Positions 9,339-19,835 are shown, counted from the stretch's first letter. The stretch is DNA of 64,000 bases from Aphanomyces cochlioides (GCA_019828595.1 JAHQRK010000015.1:248001-312000); one strand, 5' to 3'. The notes: a model not told the origin generated them from the sequence alone. Translations and numbers: made by a program.

Positions 9339-10814
9339 AAAATCAACAAAAGGATAATAAATTCCAAGGTTTCACTTATTGAATGACCATCAGACTTTAA
9401 GTTAATTGAAAGCATGATAGGCTAGCTCTTTTATTCAGAGTGTTTCGAGCGCTCTCTTAAGTTTAAGGATCGGTAAGTAAGGATAGCTGATCCTTGAAGT
9501 GACTTAATGTTTACATTGTGGGCTGTTGAGATAAGGGATAAGAAATTTGATAAGCTAACAAGGCTTTAATCTTTGGCACTCTGAATGGAGTGAATGATAC
9601 CAACTTGCCTCATTTCATGTGTAGCATTAGTCTTCGCTTGTATAAACGAGGTCGGTGGTCCAATTAATAAAGGTTTGCCTGCCGGTATGATGAGTTCTCT
9701 TGTGTCGAAACTCATTGACAATGACGACCGAATGGATGAGACTTTGTCACTTCGTTTGATAGTGTGATCGAAGTACATAAAGCTAGTGATCCAGGCGTTT
9801 GAATTCTCTCCAGTTCTTTTTCATCTCAAAGACTACGCTATGCAGGCAAATATTTACTTATCGCGGCACGTCATGCATATCGTTAGTCGAATTGACTTAC
9901 TGTACCATTGTTATTTAGGTAACGTTATGGACAACTCCGGGATACCAGGGAATTCAAAATCCCTCCACGTTCATCTCACTACTTTCTCCACTATCTGATC
10001 TTACATACGAGTCTTACAGTGTCCAGAGCATATAATTAGCATCATCGACGCGTCGTTGTACTCCAAACTCTTCATGCAATTAATTCTTCGCCTTTTATTG
10101 ATCGTATTGATGGCGTTGGATAACCTGTACAATTTTATAGACTTGACTAAGCAATACTCTTGACCTATAAAAATTCCTCAGAATGCCTGTATAATTTAAT
10201 CTCACTCCACACTGAACACTGTTGTCGTAAGGGTCACCTTGCTCCAGCAATTCTCATGGAAGACCACCTTGTAGAATCGGATCACGTCTTGTAGATCTCG
10301 AATGCTGAGACTTGCAATGTGTGCCAAATCTTACTGTACGCGGCGTCAACATGGGTCTCATGTACTCTTTCCCGCATCCGGATACGCATTGCACTGACGA
10401 TCGTATTGCACACGTGCAATGTGGGTCCAGCTTTGCAATAGTCAACATAAAGTGTACACGAAATAACCAACAACGGCACGATGTACAAAGGCCAAGTTTA
10501 TAGAGCCGTAAGCTAGGCCAAGGGTGCGACGTTGTCCTTGGCAGAGTCCCACATCAAGAGACTGCCCGTCCCTCAGACCCTCGTGGCAAAGCTTGGTTGT
10601 CCGCATTTAGTTTATCCGGATCGGAGGAGATTGAATTTGAACTTAATTTTTGTATGTTCTGGCTGCTTATTTTTTACTTCAAGGTGGAGCGACAGCCCGA
10701 TTGGCTCCAAGTGGACGACAGCCGCGACAATGCCAAGCGGTGACATTGGTTACATGGATTACACATACCGAGGCTGAAGATGGCCGGCGCCATTATCCCT
10801 TTCGAGCCCGAAAG
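9339..10814. other. Intergenic region upstream of thaumatin-like gene 1
   Basis: AT-rich DNA with no gene I can support. A minus-strand frame at 9566-9778 (70 codons) contains no recognisable motif. At 10405-10420, ATTGCAC and GTGCAAT flank a central AC, giving a palindrome with a CACGTG E-box, about 400 bp upstream of the next gene. A seven-codon ORF MDYTYRG (10754-10777) precedes the thaumatin-like start by 37 bp. Confidence 0.4.
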
Positions 10815-11906
10815 ATGGCTTACGACCACGCCTCCCCAGGCGTACAAGACGGTAATAGCATCGTGGCGTACCGAGAAACCGACTGGGTGCCTCGACCAAC
10901 GGACCTCAAAGACACGGAAGAGTATGAGCAAAACTTCCAACTGCGCCGTCGCAATCGCATCCTCATGATCGTTGCTGCGACTTTTGTCGTAGTCGGTGCC
11001 GCCATCGGCGTCATTGTGGCTGCGTCCTCGAAAGGCTCGGCGATTTCGACCAGCTCGGCTGACATTACCCCGGCCCCCACGACGACCGTCCCTCCAGTCC
11101 TTGCAGATACTGTGTCGGCAGATGTACCATCGTCTTCTGACGCGACAACTCCAACTCCTGAAATTACCTACTCGATCGCTGATCTCAACTCGACTACTGG
11201 CGATGCCGCCAACTCGACGGCCACGAATGGAACTTCGACGGGAGAAGTCTCCGTAGGCTCGACTGGCTCATCGACTGAAAGTCTCTCCATCTCTGATGCG
11301 ACAACCTCAGCTCCAACGACAGAAGCACCAACGCCTGCGCCAACACCTGAGCCGACCACGACTGCGCCCACGCCAGCACCAACTCCTCCACCAACGACAA
11401 CACCTAAACCGACTCCTGCTCCCACGCCACCTCCAACCACGACAGGACCACTCGCACCAGGTTACTTCCGCTTTGTCAACAACTGTCCGTCCAAGTATTC
11501 CTTGTGGTACAGCAGTCTAGGCAGTGCCAAGCAGGTCGTCAAAGTCCTTGGACCAGGAGACACTTTCGACACCGATGGTCGCCTTGCCCGATCGGCTATG
11601 TTCTTCGTCAGCTCTAGCAGCGACAGCTTGGGTGACGCGACGCTCTTTGAAACAGAATACAGCATGGGCACTTTCTACTACGACATCAGCATCATTCCAG
11701 TCGGTTGTGGCGTCTCATGGGACAGCTGTGGCGGAAAACACTATGCTTTCAATGTGCCTATGTCCGTCATTCCCTCCAAGACGGGCGGAACATGCAAGAA
11801 TCTCGTCTGTGGCGCGCCAGGATGTACCGACGCGTACCATGTCCCGAACGATCCTCAAACTTGGACTTGTCCTGGAACTGTCTCGATGGTCATTTCATTT
11901 TGCTAA
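10815..11906 (+). CDS. Membrane-anchored thaumatin-like protein, 363 aa
   Basis: Type II membrane protein with an extracellular thaumatin-like head. A 43-residue cytosolic tail (MAYDHASPGV start) is followed by RRRNR (44-48), a single membrane span at about 49-70 (ILMIVAATFVVVGAAIGVIV), a long Ser/Thr/Pro stalk (about 75-212) with repeated PTPAPTP and TTT blocks suited to O-glycosylation, and a Cys-containing domain from about 215. That domain has FVNNCP near its start and YYDISIIPVGCG, GKHYAFNVP and a terminal ISFC, with eight Cys visible. These match the thaumatin-like fold, whose members bind or cleave beta-glucans; oomycete walls are beta-glucan, so a wall or host-wall role is plausible but inferred. 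The start at 10815 is chosen because the broken tandem copy begins with the same MAYDHASPGV. The in-frame upstream extension lacks this conservation. Confidence 0.85.
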   Translation: MAYDHASPGVQDGNSIVAYRETDWVPRPTDLKDTEEYEQNFQLRRRNRILMIVAATFVVVGAAIGVIVAASSKGSAISTSSADITPAPTTTVPPVLADTVSADVPSSSDATTPTPEITYSIADLNSTTGDAANSTATNGTSTGEVSVGSTGSSTESLSISDATTSAPTTEAPTPAPTPEPTTTAPTPAPTPPPTTTPKPTPAPTPPPTTTGPLAPGYFRFVNNCPSKYSLWYSSLGSAKQVVKVLGPGDTFDTDGRLARSAMFFVSSSSDSLGDATLFETEYSMGTFYYDISIIPVGCGVSWDSCGGKHYAFNVPMSVIPSKTGGTCKNLVCGAPGCTDAYHVPNDPQTWTCPGTVSMVISFC

Positions 11907-12605
11907 ACTCTCCTCAATGCAATCTTCGATCTTTCTTCTTTCATGTCTTGTGGGTCGTCGTGGCATAGAGGAGCAACCATCGATCCACGGAAAGCGACGA
12001 CGTCTGCGTCAATTACCAGGAGGCAGCTAGCACTTTGACCGCGTTGATCACCCTCGATAGTTTTACAAGCTTCATCGTTACACCGCCACCACTTCCGCCG
12101 ACCAGCATGACAGAAGAATACAGTACCACTCCGAGAGGCAATTTTGTGTGGCTCTTGTGTTTTCATGCTCCGCTCACCTTGTGTCCGATTGGTGTCGATG
12201 TGAATATGCACTATCAATGGAGACATATGGGACGATCATGGGCTCGACATGAGAATCCAAGCAGCACAAGGTCATGACGAGAGTGGAAAGGCAGCATGAG
12301 CACAAACGCACCATGGGAGGGTCGCGCTACAGTATCGTTCTTCATCACGAGCAGCAACTCGGAAAATGCCAACATCGATCCAAATGTCGACGGTGTCGCC
12401 ATCGCGGAAGACGTCGCATATAGGCCAGGGATGATAGACGCCATGGGAGCACGAACGTCGACCTCAATGCGTTGATGCTGACACTTCATGGGCACGAGAT
12501 CCTGGTGCAAGCGTGGGACTCCAAGGCGGTGTCATTCGTTACATGGATTACACATAGTCTTGTCAAAATGACAATCCGCTCCATTCTCCATTTTGCGCAA
12601 GAGAG
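11907..12605. other. Spacer between the thaumatin-like tandem copies
   Basis: No supported gene. The minus strand has two open stretches (12214-12510 and one ending in TAA near 12016) with coding-like composition, but neither matches a family and I found no consistent junction between them. The last 70 bp upstream of the second copy resemble the equivalent region of the first, including TTACATGGATTACACATA, so the duplicated unit extends into the promoter-proximal DNA. Confidence 0.4.
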
Positions 12606-13684
12606 ATGGCATACGACCACGCCTCCCCAGGCGTACGAGAGGCGAACAGCGTCGTGGCGTACCGTGAAACAGACTGGGTGTCACGGCCAACCGACCTCAA
12701 AGACACTGAAGAGTACGAGCAAAATTTTTAACTCCGTCGTCGCAATCGCATCCTCATGATCGGTGTGGCAGGTTTGCTCGTTGTTGGTGCCGCTATTGGT
12801 GTCATCGTTGCGGCGTCTTCCTCGGGCTCAGAAGTCTCGACGGGCTCAGCGGGACTTACTGTTGCCCCCACGATTGCTGTGCCTCAAGTGTCCCGTCTGC
12901 TGCGACCAAGGATCCATCGACTCCTGACGCTACAACTTCAGTCCCTGAAGTTACATACTCGATCGCTGATCTCAACTCGACTGCAAGCGGTTCTCTCAAC
13001 TCGACGACCATCGCCCCGAATGCAACTTTTGATGAAGAAGTCTCTGTGGGCTCGACTGGCAGGTCGACCGAAAGCCTTGCCATCTCTGATGGTACGACCC
13101 CGGCTCCAACGACCGACGCGCCGACGACGACGACTACCCCCACTCCAGCTCCTACTCCGTCGCCAACAACAGCCAAAATGACTCCTGCACCGACTCCGCC
13201 GACAACGACTGGTCCTCTCGCTCCAGGTTACATGCGATTCGTCAACAACTGCCCTAAGAAGTACACACTATGGCAGAGCGCTAAGGACAGCCCCAAGCAA
13301 GCTGTGGCGCAGCTGGGAACGGGGGAAACCTACGAGATTAATGACCGCCAAACCTTTGCAGCTATGTTCTTCCTTAGCTCCAATAGCGACAGCTTGGGAG
13401 ATGCGACGCTCTTTGAAACGAATTTTGGCTGGGGGGATATGTTTTACTTCGACATCAGCATCATCCCAGTGGGCTGCGGGGACTCATGGGACACCTGTGT
13501 CGGTGGCAAACACTACGCGTTCAACGTGCCCATGACTGTCACGCCATCCAAGACGGGAGGCGTCAGCTGCAGAAAACTTGTCTGCTCGAGTACTTCCGAC
13601 TGCAACGACGGATACCACATCCCGAATGGCAAAGACACCAAGACCTGTCCTTCCTCCGTGTCGATGATCATTACGTTTTGCTAA
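12606..13684 (+). pseudogene. Second thaumatin-like copy, broken by a stop and a frameshift
   Basis: Tandem duplicate of the gene at 10815. It starts MAYDHASPGVREANS and keeps the cytosolic tail, the membrane span (LLVVGAAIGVIVAASS), the Thr/Pro stalk and the complete thaumatin-like head ending ITFC. Two lesions break it. Codon 42 is TAA (12729-12731) where the intact copy has CAA for Gln. One base is missing near 12882-12885 (GTGCCTCAAGTG), after which the frame shifts until 13684. No GT-AG intron removes both lesions without deleting the membrane span. The downstream frame alone (13046-13684, 212 residues) keeps the whole head domain, so a shorter secreted-domain product from an internal start cannot be excluded, but it would lack the anchor. 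Sequencing error at two sites is the alternative. Confidence 0.78.
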
Positions 13685-14970
13685 GCTTGTAATGCAATTT
13701 GTGTGCTCGCCTGGTTTCCCCTTCGTCATTGCTGCACTCTGGAAGGTTCCGTGTCTCCCGGGTCATGACAATCCAATATTTGGCGCACTTGCCGTGGAGG
13801 AATATGCCGCTAAGAGCTCCAAACGTGTACAGAGTAGTGGCAGCAGGGGTAGTGTCCGAAACAGGTCATATCCGGGTCAGGTCACACTTTTGGGTCACAC
13901 TACAAAATTGAACATATCTCCATCACCAGGAAGAGTTAAAGCGCCAAACTTTGTCATTCTCTAGCAGGCCTCACCAGGGTGGCGGCACGGCCTTACGACC
14001 TACCTGCCGCCTTACCCGATGAGAGAAAATATAAAGAAACCCCTTTTTGGTGCACATTGGGGGCTCTCTCCTCCGAGTCATCCGCCTGCAGACTACTCAA
14101 ATTTTCCTCCGGCGATTGGTTGAATCAATCGCCGAATCGCCAGACCTCTGAAATATAATGCAAATATCAATTTTAGAAGGTTATTTTGACTCTTTGTTGA
14201 AGTCGTGATCGGGACGGTACACGAAATCGATGAAGCATTGACGCTGCGCTGGCGAGGCCAGTGACCTCTCCGCTCAACGTGAAGAGCGCTGAGTAATGTG
14301 GAATGCTCTACGAGATGAGGTCGCCCTGCGAAGTCATTCAGAGTCATAGAGATTAAGTGCCACCCCCAGCATTTTTCACACGAACTTAGGTCAGTTTTCA
14401 GCCAATCAATTGAAAGTAGAATTATTTTTAGCCAATCATATCGTCTGGTTGATTTGCAGGTGATTGGAAATATCGCCTGAAATAGGCAACTTTGGACGGA
14501 AATCACAATATATAACCTGTAAATAGAGGACATTGGTTGACATGAAGTTGAATGCAAATCACATTCAAAGCCCGCTTTCTTTTTCTGAATAGGGGTCTAA
14601 AAGTAGATATGTATATCCTGCTAAAATTTATATTTGTTCTTACCCATGATAAACTATATTTTGTTTCCACAATTGAACCGTTAAAATTAATATTTTCAAG
14701 AATCGGTGATGTTTCGACACCAAAGAGATCCACAGGCACAGGCACACAAAAAACCAAAGGGCACAAAATCCAAAGGGCACAAGTAGCAAAGCAGCACAGC
14801 GTAGAGCAGAATAAACCTCACAAACTCGACTTCTGTACGACAGCTCTGTTAGCTCGATTATCACCCTTCAAGGAATGTAAAGACACTGGTGTTAGATTAT
14901 TGCTTGAAGCAACCTATCACAACCTCCAGTGCAATCACAAACAGTGAATTTAACGAGAACAGCTCTATTA
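13685..14970. other. Intergenic region with GGTCA cluster, no supported gene
   Basis: Bases 13865-13900 hold four GGTCA half-sites in the same direction within about 35 bp, followed by a stretch with GCGCCAAACTTTGTCA. The arrangement recalls the ends of DNA transposons but I find no partner end. Two copies of CCAAAGGGCACAA lie at about 14755-14783. The 154-codon minus-strand frame at 14093-14557 has no recognisable content. Confidence 0.35.
14111..14133. repeat. Perfect 8-bp inverted repeat GGCGATTG/CAATCGCC
   Basis: GGCGATTG and CAATCGCC flank a 7-base loop GTTGAAT. It resembles the palindromic CCAAT arrangement upstream of the RBM26/27-like gene but only one arm has a full ATTGG. Confidence 0.4.
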
Positions 14971-14995
14971 CTACTCCGTCCCATATCTTTTGTCC
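14971..14995 (+). repeat. Left terminal inverted repeat of the mariner-like element
   Basis: 25 bp beginning CTACTCCGTCCC and ending TTTTGTCC, preceded by the TA duplication. It matches the reverse complement of 16736-16760 at every base. Confidence 0.92.
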
Positions 14996-15244
14996 ATGGT
15001 GGCTAAAGAGTGGCGGAATTTTTCTAAATGTCCATGGATTTCATTTCTAATTGGCTTATTAGAAAGCACAAACTCTCATCTTTGATTGGATAGTTTTTGC
15101 AACTTCCAACTTGTTCTTGGTGATGAGAAATTCGGCGCCAAAGTTGGCGCCTCACTCATCGAAAGCAAGATTTCACCCGCAGCGCACACAGATTTCATTT
15201 TCCTAGCTCCTCACAAGGACCTGAAGACAATCAACCACTCTCGA

Positions 15245-16614
15245 ATGCCTAGACCACGCCTTAGAGCAAGGCTCGAGTCTGCAGGTCGCTCCCGGCGGAA
15301 GACCAATCTTTCGAATGATGACAGACGCGCCATCTATGAACGTCTTCTAAAAGCATCAGTCTGCGGCGAAATCACTCCAAAGGCTAGACGAGAGGTAGCA
15401 CTTCAATTTAAGTGTAGCCCGAAGACCGTTTCCCGCATCTGGACACGAGGACAGACATCCATAAACGACGGCGCCATGGCAGCCGATGTCGACGCCAAAA
15501 TGCATGGTAAACCTTTGAAATTTAATATTTTGATCAACATCTACAGTATCAATTTTAATAGGTGTACTTTTTTAGGAGTTTCTGGCCCGAAATTCAAATG
15601 GACGGACGAAACGATTGAAGAAGCGATCAGACGCGTGCCACACGAAGACTGACAAACGGTGCGACAGCTTGCCGCGAAGGCACACATCCCCAAATCCACA
15701 ATCTTCAGACGAATGAAGACAAATCCACGCTTCAAAGCTCGGTCATCTACACTCAAGCCATTACTTACCGACTCCAACATGGAACGAAGGCTCAGCTTTG
15801 CCAAGTCTTTTCTCTTACCTTCGTCACATGGCCACCATATCTTCGCAAACATGCACAACTTGGTGCATGTTGATGAAAAATGGTTCTATGTAACGAAGGT
15901 TTAGAGAAAGGTCTATGCCTTTGAAGACGAAGTCCTTGCCCTGCGTCAAGCCAAGTCGAAATCGTTTATCACGAAGGTCATGTTTCTTGCTGCAATCGCT
16001 CGTCCAAGGTACGACCATCACCGACGCTCTTTATTTGATGGAAAGCTCGGTATATGGCCTTTCGTTGAACGAACGTTTGCAAAAAGAACAAGCAAAAACC
16101 GACCCAAGGGGACGCCAATTCTCTCCCCGCAGTCTGTGACTGCCGACGTCTACAACGAAATGATTCTGCGCAACGTAGTACCTGCCATCCAAGCAAAAAT
16201 GCCTGTCTTGGGACAGAACCAAATGGTTGTCATCCAGCAAGATAATGCTGGCGCTCATGGTCAAGTATCGACGGAATTCTTGAGAGCCCACGGGATTGAA
16301 AACGTTGGCGTTGCACCCCAACCACCGAATAGTCCAGATTTCAATGTTTTAGATTTAGGACTATTTAACGCTATTCAAAGCCGTCAGCTCCAAAAAAGCT
16401 CTAGAAACATCGAAGAGCTTATTGGAACTGTTGAGAGTGCCTTTTGTGAGTTGCCCAAGGATACTGTGTCGAAGTCCTTCATTACTTGGCAAAAGTGATG
16501 GAGTTGTCTATTGCGATAGGTGGAAGCAACAATTACAAGCTTCCGCACATGCAGAAAGACTCGACGATTGAAGACCTCACTGCATTCAACCTTCCAATTC
16601 ACTTGGAGGAGTAG
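15245..16614 (+). pseudogene. Mariner-type transposase, degenerate (two stops, one frameshift)
   Basis: Begins MPRPRLRARLES with a helix-turn-helix region (RREVALQFKCSPKTVSRIW). A 69-bp intron-like insert lies at 15507-15575 (GTAAAC...TTTAG), a multiple of three. The catalytic acids are visible: Asp in HVDEKWFY (codon 15872), Asp in QQDNAGAH (codon 16241) and Asp in NVLDLG (codon 16352). Codon spacing gives 36 residues between the last two; plant mariner transposases have 39. Typical family blocks KSKSFITKVMFLAAIARPR and GKLGIWPFVERTFAKR are present. Lesions are an in-frame TGA at 15650-15652, an in-frame TAG at 15902-15904, and a one-base deletion near 16494-16500. After that deletion the conserved tail GGSNNYKLPHM continues in another frame to 16614. 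Confidence 0.88.
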
Positions 16615-16735
16615 TTTTGTAATAAAATACTTCTATGAATATTATTTTTTCATAAATATAGATTTATACAGTAGCATAGTGAAATCAAGTGTACCATGAC
16701 ACTCATTGTATACTTAAATCAAGTCGAAAACTGAG

Positions 16736-16760
16736 GGACAAAAGATATGGGACGGAGTAG
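16736..16760 (-). repeat. Right terminal inverted repeat of the mariner-like element
   Basis: 25 bp, GGACAAAAGATA to GACGGAGTAG on the plus strand, followed by the TA duplication. A second, partial end CTACTCCGTG lies only 14 bp further on (16774-16783) and may be the edge of another element. Confidence 0.92.
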
Positions 16761-16805
16761 TAATAGTCTACTACTACTCCGTGATAAAGTAAATTAAATA
16801 GAATA

Positions 16806-16830
16806 GTAAACTTATTTCGATTAAGTTTAC
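16806..16830. repeat. Perfect 9-bp hairpin GTAAACTTA/TAAGTTTAC
   Basis: Inverted repeat with a 7-base loop just outside the mariner element. GATAAAGTAAATT occurs on both sides (about 16783 and 16851), so this may be a small element or its remnant. Confidence 0.4.
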
Positions 16831-17891
16831 CATTTAATCTTGACGACACTTGATAAAGTAAATTTTGAATTTAGTAAAGCGAGGGGGTCAGACAAGATGA
16901 CAACAGGACAACTTCCCGACAAGCATCACCCAAATCTTCACCCTGACGCAGTCATGAGACTGCGAATTTACAGTTTTGATCAAAATCGACGAAATTTGTG
17001 TGATCGATCTGGCAATAGTGAATTCAAGTATAATCGGAAGGTACTCATGAATTAATGTATTGTACTGGGAATTTGTCGGACAGGTTTCGGAATTGATACG
17101 TTGGTGATGTGATTGGTTAATATTGTAAATAAATTTGAATGTCATCATCGCCTTGGACATTTCTGCGGTTTAAGTTATTCATTGAGTTCATGTGAGGCAG
17201 CGACATGCATCACAGCCACTATTTTCAAATAGTGAGTATTTTGACGTGTCAGAGTAGTAAATTGAAGCGATATTGAATTAGTGAGAGACTTTAAGTGTAT
17301 GTGTTGAATAGCATGTTGTCCTACAATTCCAGCGCAAAAGGGAGCTTTGAGATGTTGCGCTCGATTAAACATGAAATATTATTATTCAGTTGCAAGCTAA
17401 AGTACTTGAGTTTGTCTGCAAACGTAATGCAGTTTGATCAACAAGGTTGAGATTCTAAAATGGTAAAATGACTCCTTGTCTGAGAGGATAACGAACATTT
17501 TAAAGGAATGTAGAGGTACTAATGCATGTCAATCCTACATGCAATGTAATCAGATAAACCCCACTCGTTTATTTGTGATTCAATAGTTCCGAAGAAGCAA
17601 TTCAACCTACACAAGTACCGGCACTTGAAAGCTTATTTCAATTCATTTAAATTAGATCAGTATTCATGTTGATAACAATCAACTACGAGACGTTTAGAGT
17701 CATCGTAATAGCTGCATGGGGCTTGTAAATTTCACCTTGAAATTGTGGAGCATGAAATCCCTTTTTGATGGTAACGACTGCCTGTAGAATTTATATTAAC
17801 TACCAATCAAATAGCACCGATTATCTTTCCGACAATTTCATGTGTAATATCTCTATGACTTGAGATTTGTATACCCATCACAAAAATATTA

Positions 17892-17918
17892 TCGGAAAAA
17901 GGTCGACTATTTTTCCGA
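17892..17918. repeat. Perfect 9-bp hairpin TCGGAAAAA/TTTTTCCGA
   Basis: The stem flanks the 9-base loop GGTCGACTA. Further TCCGAC copies occur at about 17828 and 17947. Confidence 0.4.
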
Positions 17919-18140
17919 CGATTCCGATATTTCGTCATATTTTATCCGACATTTTCTTGTGAATGTGTATGTGTTGGTGTGTTTTGTGTGTGTTTTAAAT
18001 AAGCTCTGGACGCTGATTGGCTGGTTCGATTTGGTGTTTGATTCAAAGTTTGATCGATTTTAGCCAAGTTCGGAAATTTTGAATCAATCAGACAGTATCA
18101 CAATAGTGGTGTTCAATTGTGATTGATTGACTTGTCTTCG

Positions 18141-18186
18141 GAATTCACAGAAAAATAATCCTACTATGTATATTTCAGCCAATCAA
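18141..18186. repeat. Copy 1 of ATTGGCT plus CACAGAAAAA motif (inverted order)
   Basis: GAATTCACAGAAAAATAATC is followed after a short gap by CAGCCAATCAAT. The right arm of the hairpin seen in copies 2 and 4 is degenerate here. Confidence 0.4.
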
Positions 18187-18930
18187 TAGTTATTAAAAGT
18201 TGTGCGGTGTTTAATTTGCCAAAAACACAAGTCATGAGACAGCGACTCTTACGTGCAAGTCTCAAATGGCAATCGAAAATGCCTTTATTGACTTCAAAAG
18301 GTAAGCAATCATCAGCACACTTGAGACTACTTTAGAGTTTAGTGTTTGTTCTAAGGGTGTTTAAATGGATGGTAATTAACTTTCGCCTGAATGAAGTTGT
18401 TATGATAAGTGACTCTGGAGACAAATTTGAATTTGAATTGGCTCTTTGAAAATGCTGCATGTTGACACGTACTAGCTGTTGTTCTTTTGAAACACACTTT
18501 GCATGTAGACCTTCACGTTAGTTTATATAAGCTCAGTAGCGATGAGAAGTGTATCCAGTGATTATCCTAAACGATATCAATTTACTATTACACCACACGA
18601 TGACCGATTGAGTATATGCGTATGGCTCATGGCACATCTGATGTCTGGACAAGTTCCTGTGACATTTCATCGTATGAATCACTCACTACAGGCTTGCTCG
18701 TAGCAAAAGCAATTTACCCCCTTGTTTTGATTGCTGACGTATGATAACGACGCTTTTCTCAATGTTTTTAGTTATATCTCAATAAGTTCTAAAGGATTGC
18801 AGTAGCGTATGACATATCTCTAATATAACGATGAGTGATAAAACCACGCTAGATTCCAGCCGTAAGTTGAAATGAATGTGTTTTGCTCCCTGGTTCTCTT
18901 GATGCTATTTTTGGGATTTTCTCGAAATGT

Positions 18931-18967
18931 GATTGGCTCATTTTCCCACAGAAAAATCCTTCTGTGG
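18931..18967. repeat. Copy 2 of ATTGGCT plus CCACAGAA/TTCTGTGG hairpin
   Basis: GATTGGCT is followed 7 bp later by CCACAGAA, a loop AAATCC and TTCTGTGG, a perfect 8-bp stem. Confidence 0.5.
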
Positions 18968-19129
18968 ATTGCATTCCATTCGCATTCCACTCAAACTTTA
19001 TTTTATTTCATACAAAACGTAGTACTACAAATAATTAAATCATGAAAAGAATTTTGAGTATTTTGGAAAATACAGGACAAATTTTCTGTGGATGCATATA
19101 AACTCCGGAGAATGTTTGACTTGCCTTGG

Positions 19130-19173
19130 GAATTCACAGAAAAATGATTCTGTCTTGTTATTTTAGACCAATC
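19130..19173. repeat. Copy 3 of the ATTGG plus CACAGAAAAA motif
   Basis: GAATTCACAGAAAAATGATT then CTGTC, followed by GACCAATC. It is closest to copy 1, with a partly preserved hairpin arm (ATTCTGT). Confidence 0.4.
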
Positions 19174-19312
19174 ATGCTCTATTTTGCTGAGAATGAAGCT
19201 TGATTGGTTTAAAACTTTGAACATTGCACACACCACTTTTCATGTTGCATCCAAGAAGGAGGTCCAAGACCCAAGAGGTTTGGACGACTTGAAGTTAGAG
19301 AACCCGATAATG

Positions 19313-19521
19313 GACATGTATTACAAGATTAACTGATTTGCAACTTTGTTACTCAAGAATATGCATGGATGGATGATGGTTTGGCTGTTTTTCTTGTCAT
19401 TTTCTTGAGTACCCGATACTAGAGTGGTTTGTGGTTGAGTTCAAACCTCAGAAAGAACGGGAAAGGTATATGAGCATGTGTTACAGGATTAACTGACTTC
19501 AGCGTTCTTAGACTCAAGAAA
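19313..19521. repeat. Degenerate direct repeat, offset about 160 bp
   Basis: Copy 1 (19313-19360) and copy 2 (19473-19521) share CATGTRTTACARGATTAACT and, after about 20 bp, ACTCAAGAA. They have diverged, so the duplication is old. No coding content is visible. Confidence 0.4.
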
Positions 19522-19799
19522 ACGTATTAGATTCTAAGAAGTTGTTGAAAGAGAATAGAGAAAGATTGATTGTTATCTAGTCTTTCGACTGTCGCATGGC
19601 TAAAGTAGATCGTTTTTGCCAGTAAGGCAGCACCATTTCTTGATTTGGTTGACACCTGAAGTTTACTTTACTCTAGACTCCTCCGTAATGAGGTTTCTTC
19701 GAGCATCTGCCATCATGAAACCACGACGTGCGTCGTCGATTCTGCATGCAAAAGAAGTGGTCTCTTTTCATTGTTATTTTTGTCCTTTTCTTGATGTCT

Positions 19800-19835
19800 G
19801 ATTGGCTTACACATCCACAGAAAAACCTTTCTGTG
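19800..19835. repeat. Copy 4 of ATTGGCT plus CACAGAAA/TTTCTGTG hairpin
   Basis: GATTGGCT is followed by CACAGAAA, a loop AACC and TTTCTGTG, a perfect 8-bp stem. The order and spacing are as in copy 2. Confidence 0.5.

Larger units (their letters stand above)
14971..16760 (+). mobile_element. Mariner-like DNA transposon with intact ends, 1,790 bp
   Basis: Both ends carry the same perfect 25-bp terminal inverted repeat, starting CTACTCCGTCCCATATCTTT, and are flanked by TA (14969-14970 and 16761-16762), the target duplication of the Tc1/mariner superfamily. The CTCCGTCCC core is typical of plant-type mariner-like elements. The interior carries one transposase gene in the plus direction, decayed in sequence (see the pseudogene). 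Perfect termini with a broken transposase mean the copy could still be moved by a transposase supplied elsewhere. Confidence 0.92.

Noticed and set aside
10650..10814. N-terminal extension of the thaumatin-like protein (in-frame for 55 codons upstream)
   Set aside because: It lacks conservation in the tandem copy, where the upstream region contains stops, while both copies share MAYDHASPGV.
14093..14557. 154-codon minus-strand frame
   Set aside because: AT-rich region with CCAAT motifs and hairpins, no recognisable domain, composition unlike the real genes nearby.
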